The notes: generated by a model from the letters alone, not told the origin. 64,000 nucleotides of DNA from Chryseobacterium antibioticum (GCF_012927325.1 NZ_JABBGI010000005.1:124001-188000), one strand, 5' to 3'; shown: positions 1-9,084, counted from the first letter of the stretch. Program-made: numbers and translations.

Positions 1-1
1 A

Positions 2-307
2 AATGATATTGAGATTGCTCCGGACACTTTGGTTTCTATGAATTTATTTATTTTTCATCCGGATATTTTTGATGCTCTTGAACTGTATTTTAATGATTTT
101 ATACAATCGGATCCGGAGCCGTTGCAGGAGTTTTACATCCCTTATGCCATACAGAGAATGATTGACGAGAGAAAGGCAAAAGTATGGGTAAAAGCTTCTC
201 CTTCACAGTGGATGGGAGTTACCTATGCCGATGATAAAAGCAGTATTAAAGATTTTTTGACATCAGAAATCGAGAAAAACAGATATCCAGAAGATTTATG
301 GAATTAA
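2..307 (+). CDS. Sugar-phosphate nucleotidyltransferase, C-terminal part (partial)
   Basis: The reading frame is open from the left edge, so only the last ~100 residues are present. The tail ending in YPEDLW, with a preceding WMGVTYADDK segment, resembles the C-terminus of Bacteroidota nucleotidyltransferases that make NDP-sugars. The catalytic N-terminal half lies outside the window. The stop codon overlaps the start of the NahK-like kinase by 10 bases, so the two are probably translationally coupled and act in sequence: the kinase makes a sugar 1-phosphate and this enzyme activates it. The assignment rests on the tail and the neighbour, and the sugar is unknown. Confidence 0.6.
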   Translation, partial: NDIEIAPDTLVSMNLFIFHPDIFDALELYFNDFIQSDPEPLQEFYIPYAIQRMIDERKAKVWVKASPSQWMGVTYADDKSSIKDFLTSEIEKNRYPEDLWN

Positions 308-1332
308 AACAAATCATTACCGGATTTACCGGAACTGAAAACTGTACGGTCACTCCTATTACCAATGGACTGATCAACACCACCTATTGGGTGGAAGATC
401 ATGATTCTGATGAAAAATGGATCCTTCAAAAGATCAATACTCAGGTTTTTCCGCTTCCTGAGATCATCAGCCAAAATCATCTTTTAATCAACAGGATGCT
501 GGAAGAGGGAAATTACCCGCTGGAAATCGTAAAACCAAAGGCCACTTTATCAGGAAGTTTTATTCAAAAAGATGACAACGGAGAATCATGGAGAATGATC
601 AGTTTCATTGAAGACACAAAAACTTTCTTCAAGATCCCTGATTTAAAAACAGCCTATGAATCTGCAAAAGCCGTCGGATGTTTTTTAAATACGATAAACC
701 CTGAACATCTTCCTGATATTCAGACCCCGATTCCTGATTTTATTAATTTTGAAAAAAGAGTGCTGGATTATCAAACTTCTTTACAACAGGCAAACGAAGG
801 TCTGTTAGAAAATGCTGCCCCGGAAATTGAAATGATGAATGAGTTGCTTTTTCTTCCCCAAAAATGGATCGCCCTTGAAAAAGACGGACTTCTGCCTAAA
901 AGAATTATCCACGGAGATCCTAATGTCAGGAATATTCTTTTTGATGAAACTTCCAAACCCCTTGCTGTTATTGATCTGGATACGGTAACGGTTTCTACGA
1001 TTTTATATGACTTCGGTGACATGGCGAGATCCTACAGCAATACTTTGGATGAAGATGATGGAAATGCCGGAAATAATTTCAATCCCCATATTTACAGAAC
1101 CGTAAAAGATGGATTTTTACTGTATTTAAACGAAAAATTAACTTTTGAAGAGCTTGAAAACCTGGATTATGCAGCACAAACTGTTATCTATATTCAGGCA
1201 ATCCGTTTTTTGACTGATTATCTGAATGGAAGCAAGTACTACGCTACAAAATATGCCGACCATAACCTTGAGAGAACGAGAAATCAGTTGCAATTGCTAA
1301 AAGGATTGAGGAAATACCTGCGTGTTGATTAG
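298..1332 (+). CDS. NahK-like phosphotransferase (APH-fold sugar kinase)
   Basis: The 344-residue protein has the aminoglycoside-phosphotransferase fold. The catalytic loop reads HGDPNVRNILFD at about residues 202-213 and the metal-binding segment reads IDLDTV at about 222-227, followed by YDFGDMAR. This combination is typical of N-acetylhexosamine 1-kinases rather than of antibiotic kinases. The start overlaps the preceding nucleotidyltransferase gene by 10 bases. A kinase/nucleotidyltransferase pair suggests salvage of an amino sugar, by analogy with AmgK/MurU or NahK pathways. Family membership is fairly certain; the substrate is inferred. It is not likely to be a resistance gene. Confidence 0.75.
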   Translation: MELKQIITGFTGTENCTVTPITNGLINTTYWVEDHDSDEKWILQKINTQVFPLPEIISQNHLLINRMLEEGNYPLEIVKPKATLSGSFIQKDDNGESWRMISFIEDTKTFFKIPDLKTAYESAKAVGCFLNTINPEHLPDIQTPIPDFINFEKRVLDYQTSLQQANEGLLENAAPEIEMMNELLFLPQKWIALEKDGLLPKRIIHGDPNVRNILFDETSKPLAVIDLDTVTVSTILYDFGDMARSYSNTLDEDDGNAGNNFNPHIYRTVKDGFLLYLNEKLTFEELENLDYAAQTVIYIQAIRFLTDYLNGSKYYATKYADHNLERTRNQLQLLKGLRKYLRVD

Positions 1333-1637
1333 ATTTTATCCCACGGATCTCACAGAGAGCCACGAATCTTTATGTTTGTGAAATTTTCAACTTTGAAATT
1401 TGCGTGATCTCCTTAATCTGCGAAAACTCTTTAATACTGAGATTGCTTCGCTACGCTCGCAATGACTGGTGGAAAATTTTCGGGGGCGGGAAGCTTTGCT
1501 TCCCGCCCCCGAAATTACCCTTACGTTTTTTTAAAATCTTTGATTTTCTATTTATGTGAACTTATTATTTTTAAGACAATAAACTTTTGAAGCTTGACAA
1601 AACTAAAACCCTTTGTATTTTTTATGGTTAAAAAATT
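1333..1637. other. Intergenic region with degenerate repeat text
   Basis: No gene is visible here. The stretch contains a degenerate tract (about 1386-1440, phrases like aaatttgcgtgatctcc and ttaatctgcgaaaac) that recurs in altered form near 5996-6030, and the phrase gattgcttcgctacgctcgcaatgac, a type of text seen repeatedly between genes in flavobacteria. A strong hairpin follows and is listed separately. Confidence 0.5.
1478..1514. repeat. 17-bp perfect inverted repeat, possible bidirectional terminator
   Basis: Two perfect 17-base arms (1478-1494 and 1498-1514) surround a TTT loop. The arms are very GC-rich (core cgggggcgggaagc) in an otherwise AT-rich spacer. It lies between two convergent genes, where a bidirectional terminator is expected, but no long T-run follows on the plus side. 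It could also be a mobile intergenic palindrome. Confidence 0.5.
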
Positions 1638-2129
1638 TTAAGCCAAGAACTCCAAAATCTTCTTCCATTCTTCCAGTTTCTTATCAAAAGATACGGTATG
1701 AAGTGGGCTGGTAGAAGGAAGCTGAACGATCGGCAATCTATAATTTTTCCCTAAAAGCTTCTGAAGGTTTTTGTATGATTTTCCTCCATTACAAAAAATA
1801 GCTTTGATATTGGGATGTTCATCCAAAAGTTCATCAATCCGGTTGGCTTCTTCATTTTTGATCTCAGAATCCAGACTTCCTTTTCTCTCGCAGGAGTCGA
1901 TGACATCCCAGACTGCCAGATGATGTTTCTTTAATATTTTTTTTCTCTCAGTATAGTCTTCCGTAAACTCTTCATTGAACAGATGAAAAATAAGGGTCCA
2001 GAATTTATTTTGCGGATGCCCATAATATTGCTGCTTTTCCAGAGATTGAACACCTGGAATTGAACCTAAAATTAAAATTTCAGACTGAGAATCAATAAGT
2101 GGCGGAAACGAGGAAATTCTGTTTTGCAT
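1638..2129 (-). CDS. DNA-deoxyinosine glycosylase (uracil-DNA glycosylase superfamily)
   Basis: The 163-residue protein starts with a motif typical of hypoxanthine/deoxyinosine DNA glycosylases: ILILGSIPGVQSLEKQQYYGHPQNKFW, here near residues 17-43, described by its key elements LGSxPG, YYGHPxNxFW. A second conserved piece, IVQLPSTSPLHT, lies near the C-terminus. It would excise deaminated adenine from DNA in base excision repair. A longer frame extends to 2237, but I chose the ATG at 2129 because the family begins just before the GSIPG motif and because the terminator of the upstream peptidase gene (2178-2197) lies inside the extension. Confidence 0.8.
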   Translation of the reverse strand: MQNRISSFPPLIDSQSEILILGSIPGVQSLEKQQYYGHPQNKFWTLIFHLFNEEFTEDYTERKKILKKHHLAVWDVIDSCERKGSLDSEIKNEEANRIDELLDEHPNIKAIFCNGGKSYKNLQKLLGKNYRLPIVQLPSTSPLHTVSFDKKLEEWKKILEFLA

Positions 2130-2177
2130 ATTCAAATATATAAAATTGGAGTAAAACCGTTGGATAACCGTATAAAA

Positions 2178-2197
2178 AAACGGGCCAAAGCCCGTTT
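2178..2197 (-). terminator. Rho-independent terminator of the S9 peptidase gene
   Basis: The stem aaacgggc/gcccgttt has a CAAA loop and, read on the minus strand, is followed by a run of T. It sits about 55 bases after the stop of the peptidase gene. It supports the short start for the glycosylase gene. Confidence 0.75.
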
Positions 2198-2250
2198 CTA
2201 TTGATATTTTCAGGAATAATCTATTTTCATTATTCACTTTTAATTCTTAA

Positions 2251-4245
2251 TTATAAAGTTTCCTTCAGCCAGTCGAAGAATTCTCTCTGCCATACCAATC
2301 CGTTTTGCGGATGAAGTACCCAGTGATTTTCGTTCGGGAAATAGACTAATTTAGATTTCAGACCTCTTAATTTCGCTGCCTGGAAAGCTTCCTGTCCCTG
2401 CTCGTAAGGTACACGGAAATCAATTCCTCCCTGGAAAATCATAATCGGCTTATTCCATTTTTCAACAAAATTGCTTGGGTTGAATTCTGTATAAGCTTTT
2501 GGAAGTGGTTTTTCCCATGGAGAACCAAGATCCCAGTTGGCAAACCAAAGTTCTTCTGTGGTAAGGTACCACGATTTCATATCGAATAAGCCATCGTGTG
2601 CGATGAATGTTTTAAATCTGTTTTCATGGATTCCGGCTAACATGAATACACTGTAACCACCATAGCTCGCTCCTACTGCCGCTACTCTTTCTCCGTCTAC
2701 ATAAGGTAATGTTTTCGTAAAATCTGTTGCTGCCAGATAATCTCTCATCGGCTGTCCGCCCCAGTCTTTAGAAATTTCTTCGTTCCATTTTGTGCCCCAG
2801 CCCGGCATTCCTCTTCTGTTTGGCGCTACTACGATGTATCCGTTGGCTGCCATCAGAGAGAAGTTCCATCTTGTACTGAAGAATTGCGTCAACGCAGATT
2901 GCGGACCTCCCTGGCAATATACCAGTGTAGGGTACTTTTTATTAGGATCAAAGTTCGGTGGATAGTGGAACCATACGCCCATTTCTTTTCCATCCGTTGT
3001 TTTAACCATTTTCAGCTCAGATTTCCCCTGTGCCAGTTTAGCATAAGCTTCTTTATTGGCTTCGGTCACCTGCTTCATTTCCCCGTTTTTCACGTTGACA
3101 GAAAATAATTCTGTTGCGTGGTTAACGTCTGTTCTTCCTACCAGAAGTGAAGTTTTATTGTCGGTAAAGATTTCGTTAACGTCAAAATCACCTTTTGTTA
3201 TCTGCTGTACTTTTGCTGCTTTAGGGTCTAAAGAGAAAAGCTGTTTTGTACCTCTGAACGCTGCTGTAAAATAGATTGTTTTTGAATCACCGCTCCAGAA
3301 TACATCTCCGGAAACGCTTTCATCCCATCCCGCAGTAAGATTGGTTGTTTTTCCGGACTTCCAGTCCATGATCTTTACATCATTTTTATCCGCTTCATAA
3401 CCATCTCTGGCCATGCTTTGCCAAACCAGTGATTTTCCGTCCGGACTGAACTTTGGATTTACATCGTATCCTTTATTGGATTCTGTCAAATTCTTTGTAG
3501 TTCCTGAAGCCAGATCGTACGCAAAGATATCTGTGTTGGTGCTTGTAGAATATTCTTTTCCGCTTTTAGGTTTTGTAACATATAAAAGCTGTGAAGAGTC
3601 TGGGCTCCAGATAAAATCTTCCGCTCCTCCGAAAGGTCTTTGGGGAGAATCCCAGGTTTTACCTTCCAGAAGATCTTTTGCAGCTTCTGCCTTGTCTGTG
3701 GCATTCACTACAAATACGTGGTTGTACTTTCCTTCATTGAAATAATCCCAGTGCCTGTGATTCAGATCTGTATATACCTGAGCTGTCGTTTTAGGGGTAT
3801 CGCTGTATTTGTCTTTCCCCATCAGCTTTTCTGCCAGAACCTGTTTGCTGAACGCAATTTTTTTACCGTCCGGAGAGATCACAATATTGTCCACTTCTCC
3901 GATGGTGTAAAATTCTGACCAAGTTTTCCCGTTATCTTTTGAAAGGAAAATCTTATCTCCTTCCTGAGCATAAATCCCGTTTTTATCCCACTGAATAAGG
4001 GCTTTTTTACCGAAATCTATTTTGGAAGACTGGTTATTAAGAACATTGAGAAAGTAGTTCTCACTTTTTGTTTTTTCTGTTTTCAGATCTACCTGTCCCA
4101 CTTTATAGATCAGTGAAGACTGATCCGGCGAAACGGCCTGTACTCCTACCTTTTTCAAAGTCCAAAGAATTTCAGGCGTCATTAACTGTTGTGCATTCAT
4201 TAAGAGCGGAGCTGCCAGGGCCAGCAGACTGTACTTAAATTTCAT
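2251..4245 (-). CDS. Secreted S9 family peptidase (prolyl oligopeptidase/DPP5-like)
   Basis: The 664-residue protein has an N-terminal signal peptide (about residues 1-18), a beta-propeller-like region with repeated SPDG motifs (for example near 124, 214 and 267), and a C-terminal alpha/beta hydrolase domain. The likely catalytic triad is Ser527 in GASYGG, Asp609 in GGIDFRVP and His641 in NENHW. The C-terminal domain with HDGLFDMKSWYLTTEELWF resembles the dipeptidyl-peptidase 5 group of Bacteroidota, which removes dipeptides from peptides in the periplasm. Exact specificity is inferred. It stands alone between two terminators and has its own likely promoter. Confidence 0.88.
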   Translation of the reverse strand: MKFKYSLLALAAPLLMNAQQLMTPEILWTLKKVGVQAVSPDQSSLIYKVGQVDLKTEKTKSENYFLNVLNNQSSKIDFGKKALIQWDKNGIYAQEGDKIFLSKDNGKTWSEFYTIGEVDNIVISPDGKKIAFSKQVLAEKLMGKDKYSDTPKTTAQVYTDLNHRHWDYFNEGKYNHVFVVNATDKAEAAKDLLEGKTWDSPQRPFGGAEDFIWSPDSSQLLYVTKPKSGKEYSTSTNTDIFAYDLASGTTKNLTESNKGYDVNPKFSPDGKSLVWQSMARDGYEADKNDVKIMDWKSGKTTNLTAGWDESVSGDVFWSGDSKTIYFTAAFRGTKQLFSLDPKAAKVQQITKGDFDVNEIFTDNKTSLLVGRTDVNHATELFSVNVKNGEMKQVTEANKEAYAKLAQGKSELKMVKTTDGKEMGVWFHYPPNFDPNKKYPTLVYCQGGPQSALTQFFSTRWNFSLMAANGYIVVAPNRRGMPGWGTKWNEEISKDWGGQPMRDYLAATDFTKTLPYVDGERVAAVGASYGGYSVFMLAGIHENRFKTFIAHDGLFDMKSWYLTTEELWFANWDLGSPWEKPLPKAYTEFNPSNFVEKWNKPIMIFQGGIDFRVPYEQGQEAFQAAKLRGLKSKLVYFPNENHWVLHPQNGLVWQREFFDWLKETL

Positions 4246-4323
4246 ATGTTGATATTCATTTTTTAACGGAACTATAGAATCTTGCTGATTTCATCCGTTC
4301 CTTTTATTTAATTCAAAGATGAC

Positions 4324-4331
4324 CAAAGTTA
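4324..4331 (-). promoter_or_regulatory. Possible -7 promoter element for the S9 peptidase gene
   Basis: Read on the minus strand the octamer is TAACTTTG, matching the Bacteroidota -7 consensus TAnnTTTG. It lies about 80 bases upstream of the peptidase start. I see no -33 TTG at the usual distance, so confidence is modest. Confidence 0.4.
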
Positions 4332-4567
4332 ATACTTAAAATCTCAATGAACGAAAGAATTAACAAGAAAGTTCCATTTCACAATTGAGGTGTGCTTTAC
4401 AGGAAAACACCTATTTTTTAAAGATGGGTATTTTCCCTCTTCTTTCACTGAACTGAAATACTGAATTTTACTTGAGTGAAATCAACAGAATCGTAATTTT
4501 ATGACAGCATAAACAGCAGTTCATAATTTATTCGGTTTTTATTAATTAACCATTTAAATTTTACATC

Positions 4568-4825
4568 ATGAGTACACTAGAAACAGGCAATTTTAAAGCA
4601 ACCCAAGTAGATGCAGGAGCACCTAATCTTTGGCACATTCACAAAGACCATTTGAAATATGGTTCGATTCAGGCAACAAGAGTCGATTTTAAAGGTAGAA
4701 CTCTGGAGAAAATCATGGCTAAAATCGCCGAAAATGCTCCTACGAATGCTCCTTATATCCAGACTCCGGCACAAGTTCAGACTTACGAAGAATGTATTGG
4801 ATGGATTAATGATCATTATTCTTAA
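4568..4825 (+). CDS. Small protein of unknown function (85 aa)
   Basis: I do not recognise this protein. It is soluble, with no signal peptide or membrane segment. A His-rich segment LWHIHKDHLKYG lies at about residues 22-33, and the C-terminal half reads as a helix plus a short tail with one Cys. The start ATG follows an AT-rich 5' region, and a strong terminator directly follows the stop, so it is a single-gene unit. The 322-base spacer upstream (4246-4567) holds no other gene. The well-formed terminator and normal codon use argue that it is real. Confidence 0.7.
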   Translation: MSTLETGNFKATQVDAGAPNLWHIHKDHLKYGSIQATRVDFKGRTLEKIMAKIAENAPTNAPYIQTPAQVQTYEECIGWINDHYS

Positions 4826-4830
4826 AATAG

Positions 4831-4860
4831 ATCGGCTGTCTCAATGAGACAGCCGATTTT
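4831..4860. terminator. Bidirectional terminator
   Basis: A perfect 13-bp stem (atcggctgtctca with its complement at 4845-4857) is followed by TTTT on the plus strand and preceded by a short A-run (TTTT on minus). It lies between two convergent genes and can serve both. Confidence 0.8.
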
Positions 4861-4879
4861 ATTTTGCTATATTTTACTA

Positions 4880-5224
4880 TTATTCTCCGTCTGAAAACAT
4901 GGAATTGGCCAGTGAAGTTACAAAGGACAGCAGCACACTAAAAATAAGTGCCCACCAGAAGCCGTCTACCACCATACTGTCTATAAAATAATCTGCGATC
5001 AAAATGATCACTGCGTTGATCACTAAAGCAAATAACCCTAATGTAATGATCGTAAGCGGCAGACCAAAAAGTCCCAAAATAGGTTTTACAAAAATATTTA
5101 ATACCCCCAATACGATGGCAAAAATAATTGCCGAGGAAAATCCTTCGAAATGTACACCCGGAAGCACCTTAGTCAAAAGGTACGCAACGATGGCTGTAAT
5201 CAATAGTCTGATAATTAAGTTCAT
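4880..5224 (-). CDS. Phage-holin-4-superfamily membrane protein (YvlD-like)
   Basis: The 114-residue protein has four hydrophobic segments: about residues 3-20, 28-48, 53-77 and 87-107. The arrangement LLITAIVAYLL...VKPILGLFGLPLTIITLGLFALVINA is the hallmark of the YvlD/phage holin 4_2 family. Despite the family name, these are ordinary chromosomal inner-membrane proteins, and no phage genes are nearby. The function is unknown; some relatives respond to envelope stress. Confidence 0.85.
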   Translation of the reverse strand: MNLIIRLLITAIVAYLLTKVLPGVHFEGFSSAIIFAIVLGVLNIFVKPILGLFGLPLTIITLGLFALVINAVIILIADYFIDSMVVDGFWWALIFSVLLSFVTSLANSMFSDGE

Positions 5225-5334
5225 ATTATTATTTTTTAATGTTATGGTGTTTACGTTGCAAATCCTGTTCCATTTAACGCTAAAAAGAGCCCTTAAATCC
5301 TCTATTTACTGATATTTTATGGCTACTGTTCTAT

Positions 5335-5757
5335 TTATTTGATCCTCATCATGGTTATCAATGAAGTCGCCACATGGCTTTCTGAAACCGTGCTTTCATC
5401 AAGAACATAAATTTCAGTTCTTACCACGATAATCTTTGCTCCGCCTTTGATAACGTAAGAGCGCGATATCAGGGCATCCCCCAATGCAGGACGAAGGTAA
5501 TTAACTTTCAGTTCAACTGTCACGACATAGCAGTCGTCTTTATAATGACTTACGGAAGCATATCCTGAGGAAACATCCACCAGAGAAGCGATCATCGCAC
5601 CATTAAACATTCCGGCTTTCCGGGTCATCATTTCCATTTTAGGAATTTTGATGGAGACGAAATCGGTATCTACTTCCAATAATTCTGCATTGTAGAATTT
5701 TAATGTTTCTGAGCGGCCGAAGCTATCTGTGATGAGTTTCTTTTTTTCTGGAGTCAT
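5335..5757 (-). CDS. PaaI-family hotdog-fold thioesterase
   Basis: The 140-residue protein shows the hotdog pattern: the central helix FNGAMIASLVDVSSGYAS at about residues 51-68 with the catalytic-site Asp, then VTVELKVNYLRPA with the substrate-side strand. Such enzymes hydrolyse acyl-CoA or similar thioesters in the cytoplasm. It is alone, 110 bases upstream of the YvlD-like gene on the same strand. The substrate cannot be told from sequence. Confidence 0.8.
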   Translation of the reverse strand: MTPEKKKLITDSFGRSETLKFYNAELLEVDTDFVSIKIPKMEMMTRKAGMFNGAMIASLVDVSSGYASVSHYKDDCYVVTVELKVNYLRPALGDALISRSYVIKGGAKIIVVRTEIYVLDESTVSESHVATSLITMMRIK

Positions 5758-6210
5758 GAATACTTATTTAATCTGAATGTAAATACAAAGTACACCAATG
5801 TTTTTCAGAAATCCCACAAAATTGAAGACAAGTTTACTTCTTAATGCTGAAATTTTAAATAGTTCAACAAGTCTTCAACCACAAAAGATGCAAAAGTTTT
5901 TAACACTTAAGTTATTTTTAAGTTAAATACATAACGCATAAGAAGTACACTTAAGTTTTTCCAAAAATCTAAGATTTTTATTTATCATGATAAAAAATCT
6001 GTGTCATCTGAGAAATCTGCGGGAGATTAAAAATATACATTAGGTACAAAAGTTTTTTAAGCACTTATTTTTTTTTGAAAATCATAAATTTTAATGATGA
6101 TTACTATTGAATAGTGAGTATTCCCCTCATCCGGAGGGGTGGCGAAAATTCAAAGAATTTTTGACGGGGTGGTTTCCAAAAATATTAGCTTTGCAGCAAA
6201 CAGCCATAGT
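5758..6210. other. Intergenic region with degenerate repeats
   Basis: There is no convincing gene. The stretch has text of the dispersed flavobacterial kind: about 5996-6030 reads like aatctgtgtcatctgagaa, and about 6120-6175 contains cccctcatccggaggggtgg followed by gacggggtggtt. A GTG-started reading frame beginning at 6139 crosses this repeat text, but the real start of the next gene is at 6211. Confidence 0.5.
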
Positions 6211-6633
6211 ATGACCTCCAAAAAAATCTTCACCTTTTTAAGCCTCCTGACACTTTGTGTTTTTCAGGCACAGACCTTACACCTATACGGAGGCTCCAAC
6301 CAGGATCAATATCTGGGCTGCTTAAACTGTGATACTTTTGATAAAGACTCTATCTGGAATTCCTTCGGTGATTACGGAAATGTGCTCAGCTCAAAATCCA
6401 TATGGAACGGTTACGGAAACTATGGAAGTTCATACAGTACCTATTCTCCATGGAGCGATTATGCTTCATATCCTCCAGCTATTGTCGATCAGGACGGGAA
6501 CTTTTTCGGTTATCTGACGTTAAATACCTATAAAGCTGACAGATCAGAACTTGAATTGGCTCAGGTTTTATGTAAATATCACGATGCCATCAAAAAAGAC
6601 ATCAGCGGATGGTATGATAAGTTATTTCGTTAA
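6211..6633 (+). CDS. Secreted small repeat protein (WNxYGxYGS repeats)
   Basis: The 140-residue protein begins with a signal peptide ending near FQAQ (residues 1-19). The mature part begins with LHLYGGxxxDxYLGCLNC, followed by three short aromatic repeats: SIWNSFGDYGN, SIWNGYGNYGS and SPWSDYASYP. I recognise this as a widespread uncharacterised module (LGCLNC followed by IWNxYGxYGSxYS repeats) in secreted bacterial proteins, but know of no function. I chose the ATG at 6211 because it starts the signal peptide; the longer frame would add 24 residues coded by repeat DNA. Confidence 0.78.
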   Translation: MTSKKIFTFLSLLTLCVFQAQTLHLYGGSNQDQYLGCLNCDTFDKDSIWNSFGDYGNVLSSKSIWNGYGNYGSSYSTYSPWSDYASYPPAIVDQDGNFFGYLTLNTYKADRSELELAQVLCKYHDAIKKDISGWYDKLFR

Positions 6634-6636
6634 ATT

Positions 6637-8760
6637 TTAAGAAAGCTGTACCTGAAAATCTCCTCCCAACGCTAAAACTCCTTCTGTTAAAGCTTCGGCA
6701 TGGGTAGTAAATCCTTTCAATTTTGAAGTTTTTCCTTTTAAAACAAGATCTAGAAGCTGTTTATCTGATAATTTCTTACCGAAAATATCAAATGTAATTT
6801 TGAAACCACAATTTTTGAAATCAGAGCACCCAACAGCCGCTTTCCCTTTGATCAGGTGATGTTCTTTACATTTTGGACATTTGGTTTCTTCCCAGGACTG
6901 AAGCTCTTTTTTTACAGCAGGTTCGCGTTTTTTCTTTTCTATAACCTCTTCTTTTTCTTCGTACAGCGTAATCACTTTTCCTTTTCCATACACCACTTTT
7001 TTGGTGAGCTCCGTTACCATCTGAATCAGTTCTTCTTTAAACTGGTTGGCTTCATACTCACCGCTTTCAATTTTACGCAGTTTGGATTCCCATTCTCCGG
7101 TTAGTTCGGGACTTTTCAGAAGTTCGTCTTCAATGGTATCGATCAGCTGCATTCCGGTTGGAGTGGCAATGAGATTTTTTCTTTTCTTTTCTATATATTT
7201 TCTTTTGAAAAGTGTTTCAATGATGTTGGCACGGGTAGACGGTCTCCCTATCCCGTTATTTTTCAAAAGTTCGCGTAGTTCTTCATCATCAACCTGTTTT
7301 CCGGCCGTTTCCATTGCTCTCAGCAACGTTGCTTCAGTGTATGGTTTTGGTGGTGTGGTTTTTCCCTGATGAATCATCGGATCGTGTGGTCCGGTTTCTC
7401 CAACGGTAAATTCAGGAATGGTCTGTTCTTCTTCCTTTTCTTTTTCTTTATCTGTGGATTCTTCTTTGGGTTCTTTGGCATAAACCGCTCTCCATCCCGG
7501 TTCCAGAACTTGTCTTCCACTCGTTTTGAATGGAATGGTTCCTACTTTTCCTTCCACCAATGTATTGGAAATTTTACATTCAGGATAAAAAACAGAGATA
7601 AAACGTTTGGCAATCAGGTCATACACCAACTTCTCTTCCCTGCTCAGGTTTTGAGAAGGCGGAACTTCAGTTGGAATAATCGCATGGTGATCGGTCACTT
7701 TTGCATCATCAAAAACAGCTTTTGATTTAGGAATAGGAGCTTCCAATAACGGAGAGATCAGATCCTGATAAAAATGCATTTTCCGAAGAATTCCTTCTAT
7801 TTTCGGATACAGACTTTCGGATAGATAAGTGGTATCCACACGCGGATAAGTCACGTGCTTTTTTTCGTACAGACTTTGGATATAATTTAAAGTGCTTTCT
7901 GCGGAGTAGCCATATTTTTTGTTGGCTTCCACCTGAAGTCCTGTCAAATCGAAAAGTCTCAGATTTTTTTCTTTTCCTTCTTTAATCTCAAAAGAGACAA
8001 TCTCAAAAGGGTTTAGTTTAAGATATTCGAGCCCTTTTTCAGCGCGGTCTAAGGTTTTTAAACGGTCAATCGCTGCATTGAAAATGACGTCACGGTATTT
8101 GGTTTTGAGTTCCCAATATTCTTCGGTATTAAATGCATCAATTTCCTTTTGACGCTGAACCAGCATAGCCAACGTAGGTGTTTGCACTCTTCCGATAGAA
8201 AGAACCGCTTTATTCCCTCCAAATTTCTTGGTAAATAATCTTGTCGCATTGATTCCCAACAGCCAGTCACCAATCGCTCTTGCATTTCCAGCCAGATACA
8301 GATTTTTATAATCTTCAGCAGGTTTCAAATTTTCAAAACCTTCCTTAATGGCTTCTTCCGTAAGGGACGATATCCATAAACGCTGAACAGGTTTATTGCA
8401 TTTTGCTTTCTGCAAAACCCACCGCTGGATCAGCTCTCCCTCCTGTCCGGCATCACCACAGTTAATGACCTCATCACATTCTTCTACTAATCTTTCAATG
8501 ACTTTGAACTGGTTTTCAACGCCTTTATTGGGAATTAATTTGATCCCAAAATTAGTTGGAATAATAGGCAATAAAAATAAATTCCAGGACTTGTATTGAG
8601 GACCGTAGTCGTGAGGTTCTTTTAGGGTACAAAGATGCCCGAACGTCCATGTCACACAGTATCCGTTACCTTCCATATAGCCCTGTTTAGGCATTGTAGC
8701 ACCTAATACTTTGGCGATATCTCTGGCAACACTGGGCTTTTCGGCAATACAAAGTTTCAT
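6637..8760 (-). CDS. topB: DNA topoisomerase III (type IA)
   Basis: The 707-residue enzyme relaxes and decatenates DNA by single-strand passage. The TOPRIM domain begins with LCIAEKPSVA (Glu7) and contains CGDAGQEGEL at residues 101-110. The active-site Tyr is Tyr305 in YPRVDTTYLSE. A Lys/Glu-rich insert lies at about 436-455, and the C-terminus carries a CPKC...GCSDFKNCGF cysteine module (about 620-650) and a C-terminal repeat domain. TopB usually carries DxD in the second TOPRIM motif; here it reads DAG, which I believe is common in Bacteroidota TopB. It is transcribed alone. Confidence 0.93.
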   Translation of the reverse strand: MKLCIAEKPSVARDIAKVLGATMPKQGYMEGNGYCVTWTFGHLCTLKEPHDYGPQYKSWNLFLLPIIPTNFGIKLIPNKGVENQFKVIERLVEECDEVINCGDAGQEGELIQRWVLQKAKCNKPVQRLWISSLTEEAIKEGFENLKPAEDYKNLYLAGNARAIGDWLLGINATRLFTKKFGGNKAVLSIGRVQTPTLAMLVQRQKEIDAFNTEEYWELKTKYRDVIFNAAIDRLKTLDRAEKGLEYLKLNPFEIVSFEIKEGKEKNLRLFDLTGLQVEANKKYGYSAESTLNYIQSLYEKKHVTYPRVDTTYLSESLYPKIEGILRKMHFYQDLISPLLEAPIPKSKAVFDDAKVTDHHAIIPTEVPPSQNLSREEKLVYDLIAKRFISVFYPECKISNTLVEGKVGTIPFKTSGRQVLEPGWRAVYAKEPKEESTDKEKEKEEEQTIPEFTVGETGPHDPMIHQGKTTPPKPYTEATLLRAMETAGKQVDDEELRELLKNNGIGRPSTRANIIETLFKRKYIEKKRKNLIATPTGMQLIDTIEDELLKSPELTGEWESKLRKIESGEYEANQFKEELIQMVTELTKKVVYGKGKVITLYEEKEEVIEKKKREPAVKKELQSWEETKCPKCKEHHLIKGKAAVGCSDFKNCGFKITFDIFGKKLSDKQLLDLVLKGKTSKLKGFTTHAEALTEGVLALGGDFQVQLS

Positions 8761-9084
8761 GAATTTCGGAATTATTGAAGGGGGACAAAAGTCGGGATTT
8801 TTTTTGGATTTAGCTAATTTACTTCAGAGTTGTTGGCTCAGAAATGAGAGCATAAAATAGGTATAAATAGGTTTGCTTAATAATTTAATGAATGTAAGAT
8901 TGATCGAATTCTTCTTAAGAGTATAACGCTCGAAGTACTTACAAGGTTTTAATTTTCAACAACCGATAAATATTAACAAAACTTAAAACAAAATAATTCA
9001 CTGAAAAACAACCAATTAAATATTTAAGAAAGAAAAAACATTAAAAAGTCTATTGTTTTAGTGGACTAATAAAAATATATGTTC
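8761..9084. other. AT-rich intergenic region
   Basis: This 320-base stretch upstream of the methionine leader contains no gene I can support. It is AT-rich and probably carries the divergent control regions of topB and the methionine operon. Confidence 0.4.

Noticed and set aside
298-1332. Aminoglycoside resistance kinase
   Set aside because: The catalytic loop and IDLDTV segment fit NahK-type sugar kinases, and it is coupled to a nucleotidyltransferase gene.
2130-2237. N-terminal extension of the deoxyinosine glycosylase
   Set aside because: The extension covers the terminator of the upstream gene and is not part of the family start; the ATG at 2129 is preferred.
4880-5224. Phage holin family name suggesting a prophage
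   Set aside because: The family is common in chromosomes and no other phage gene is present.
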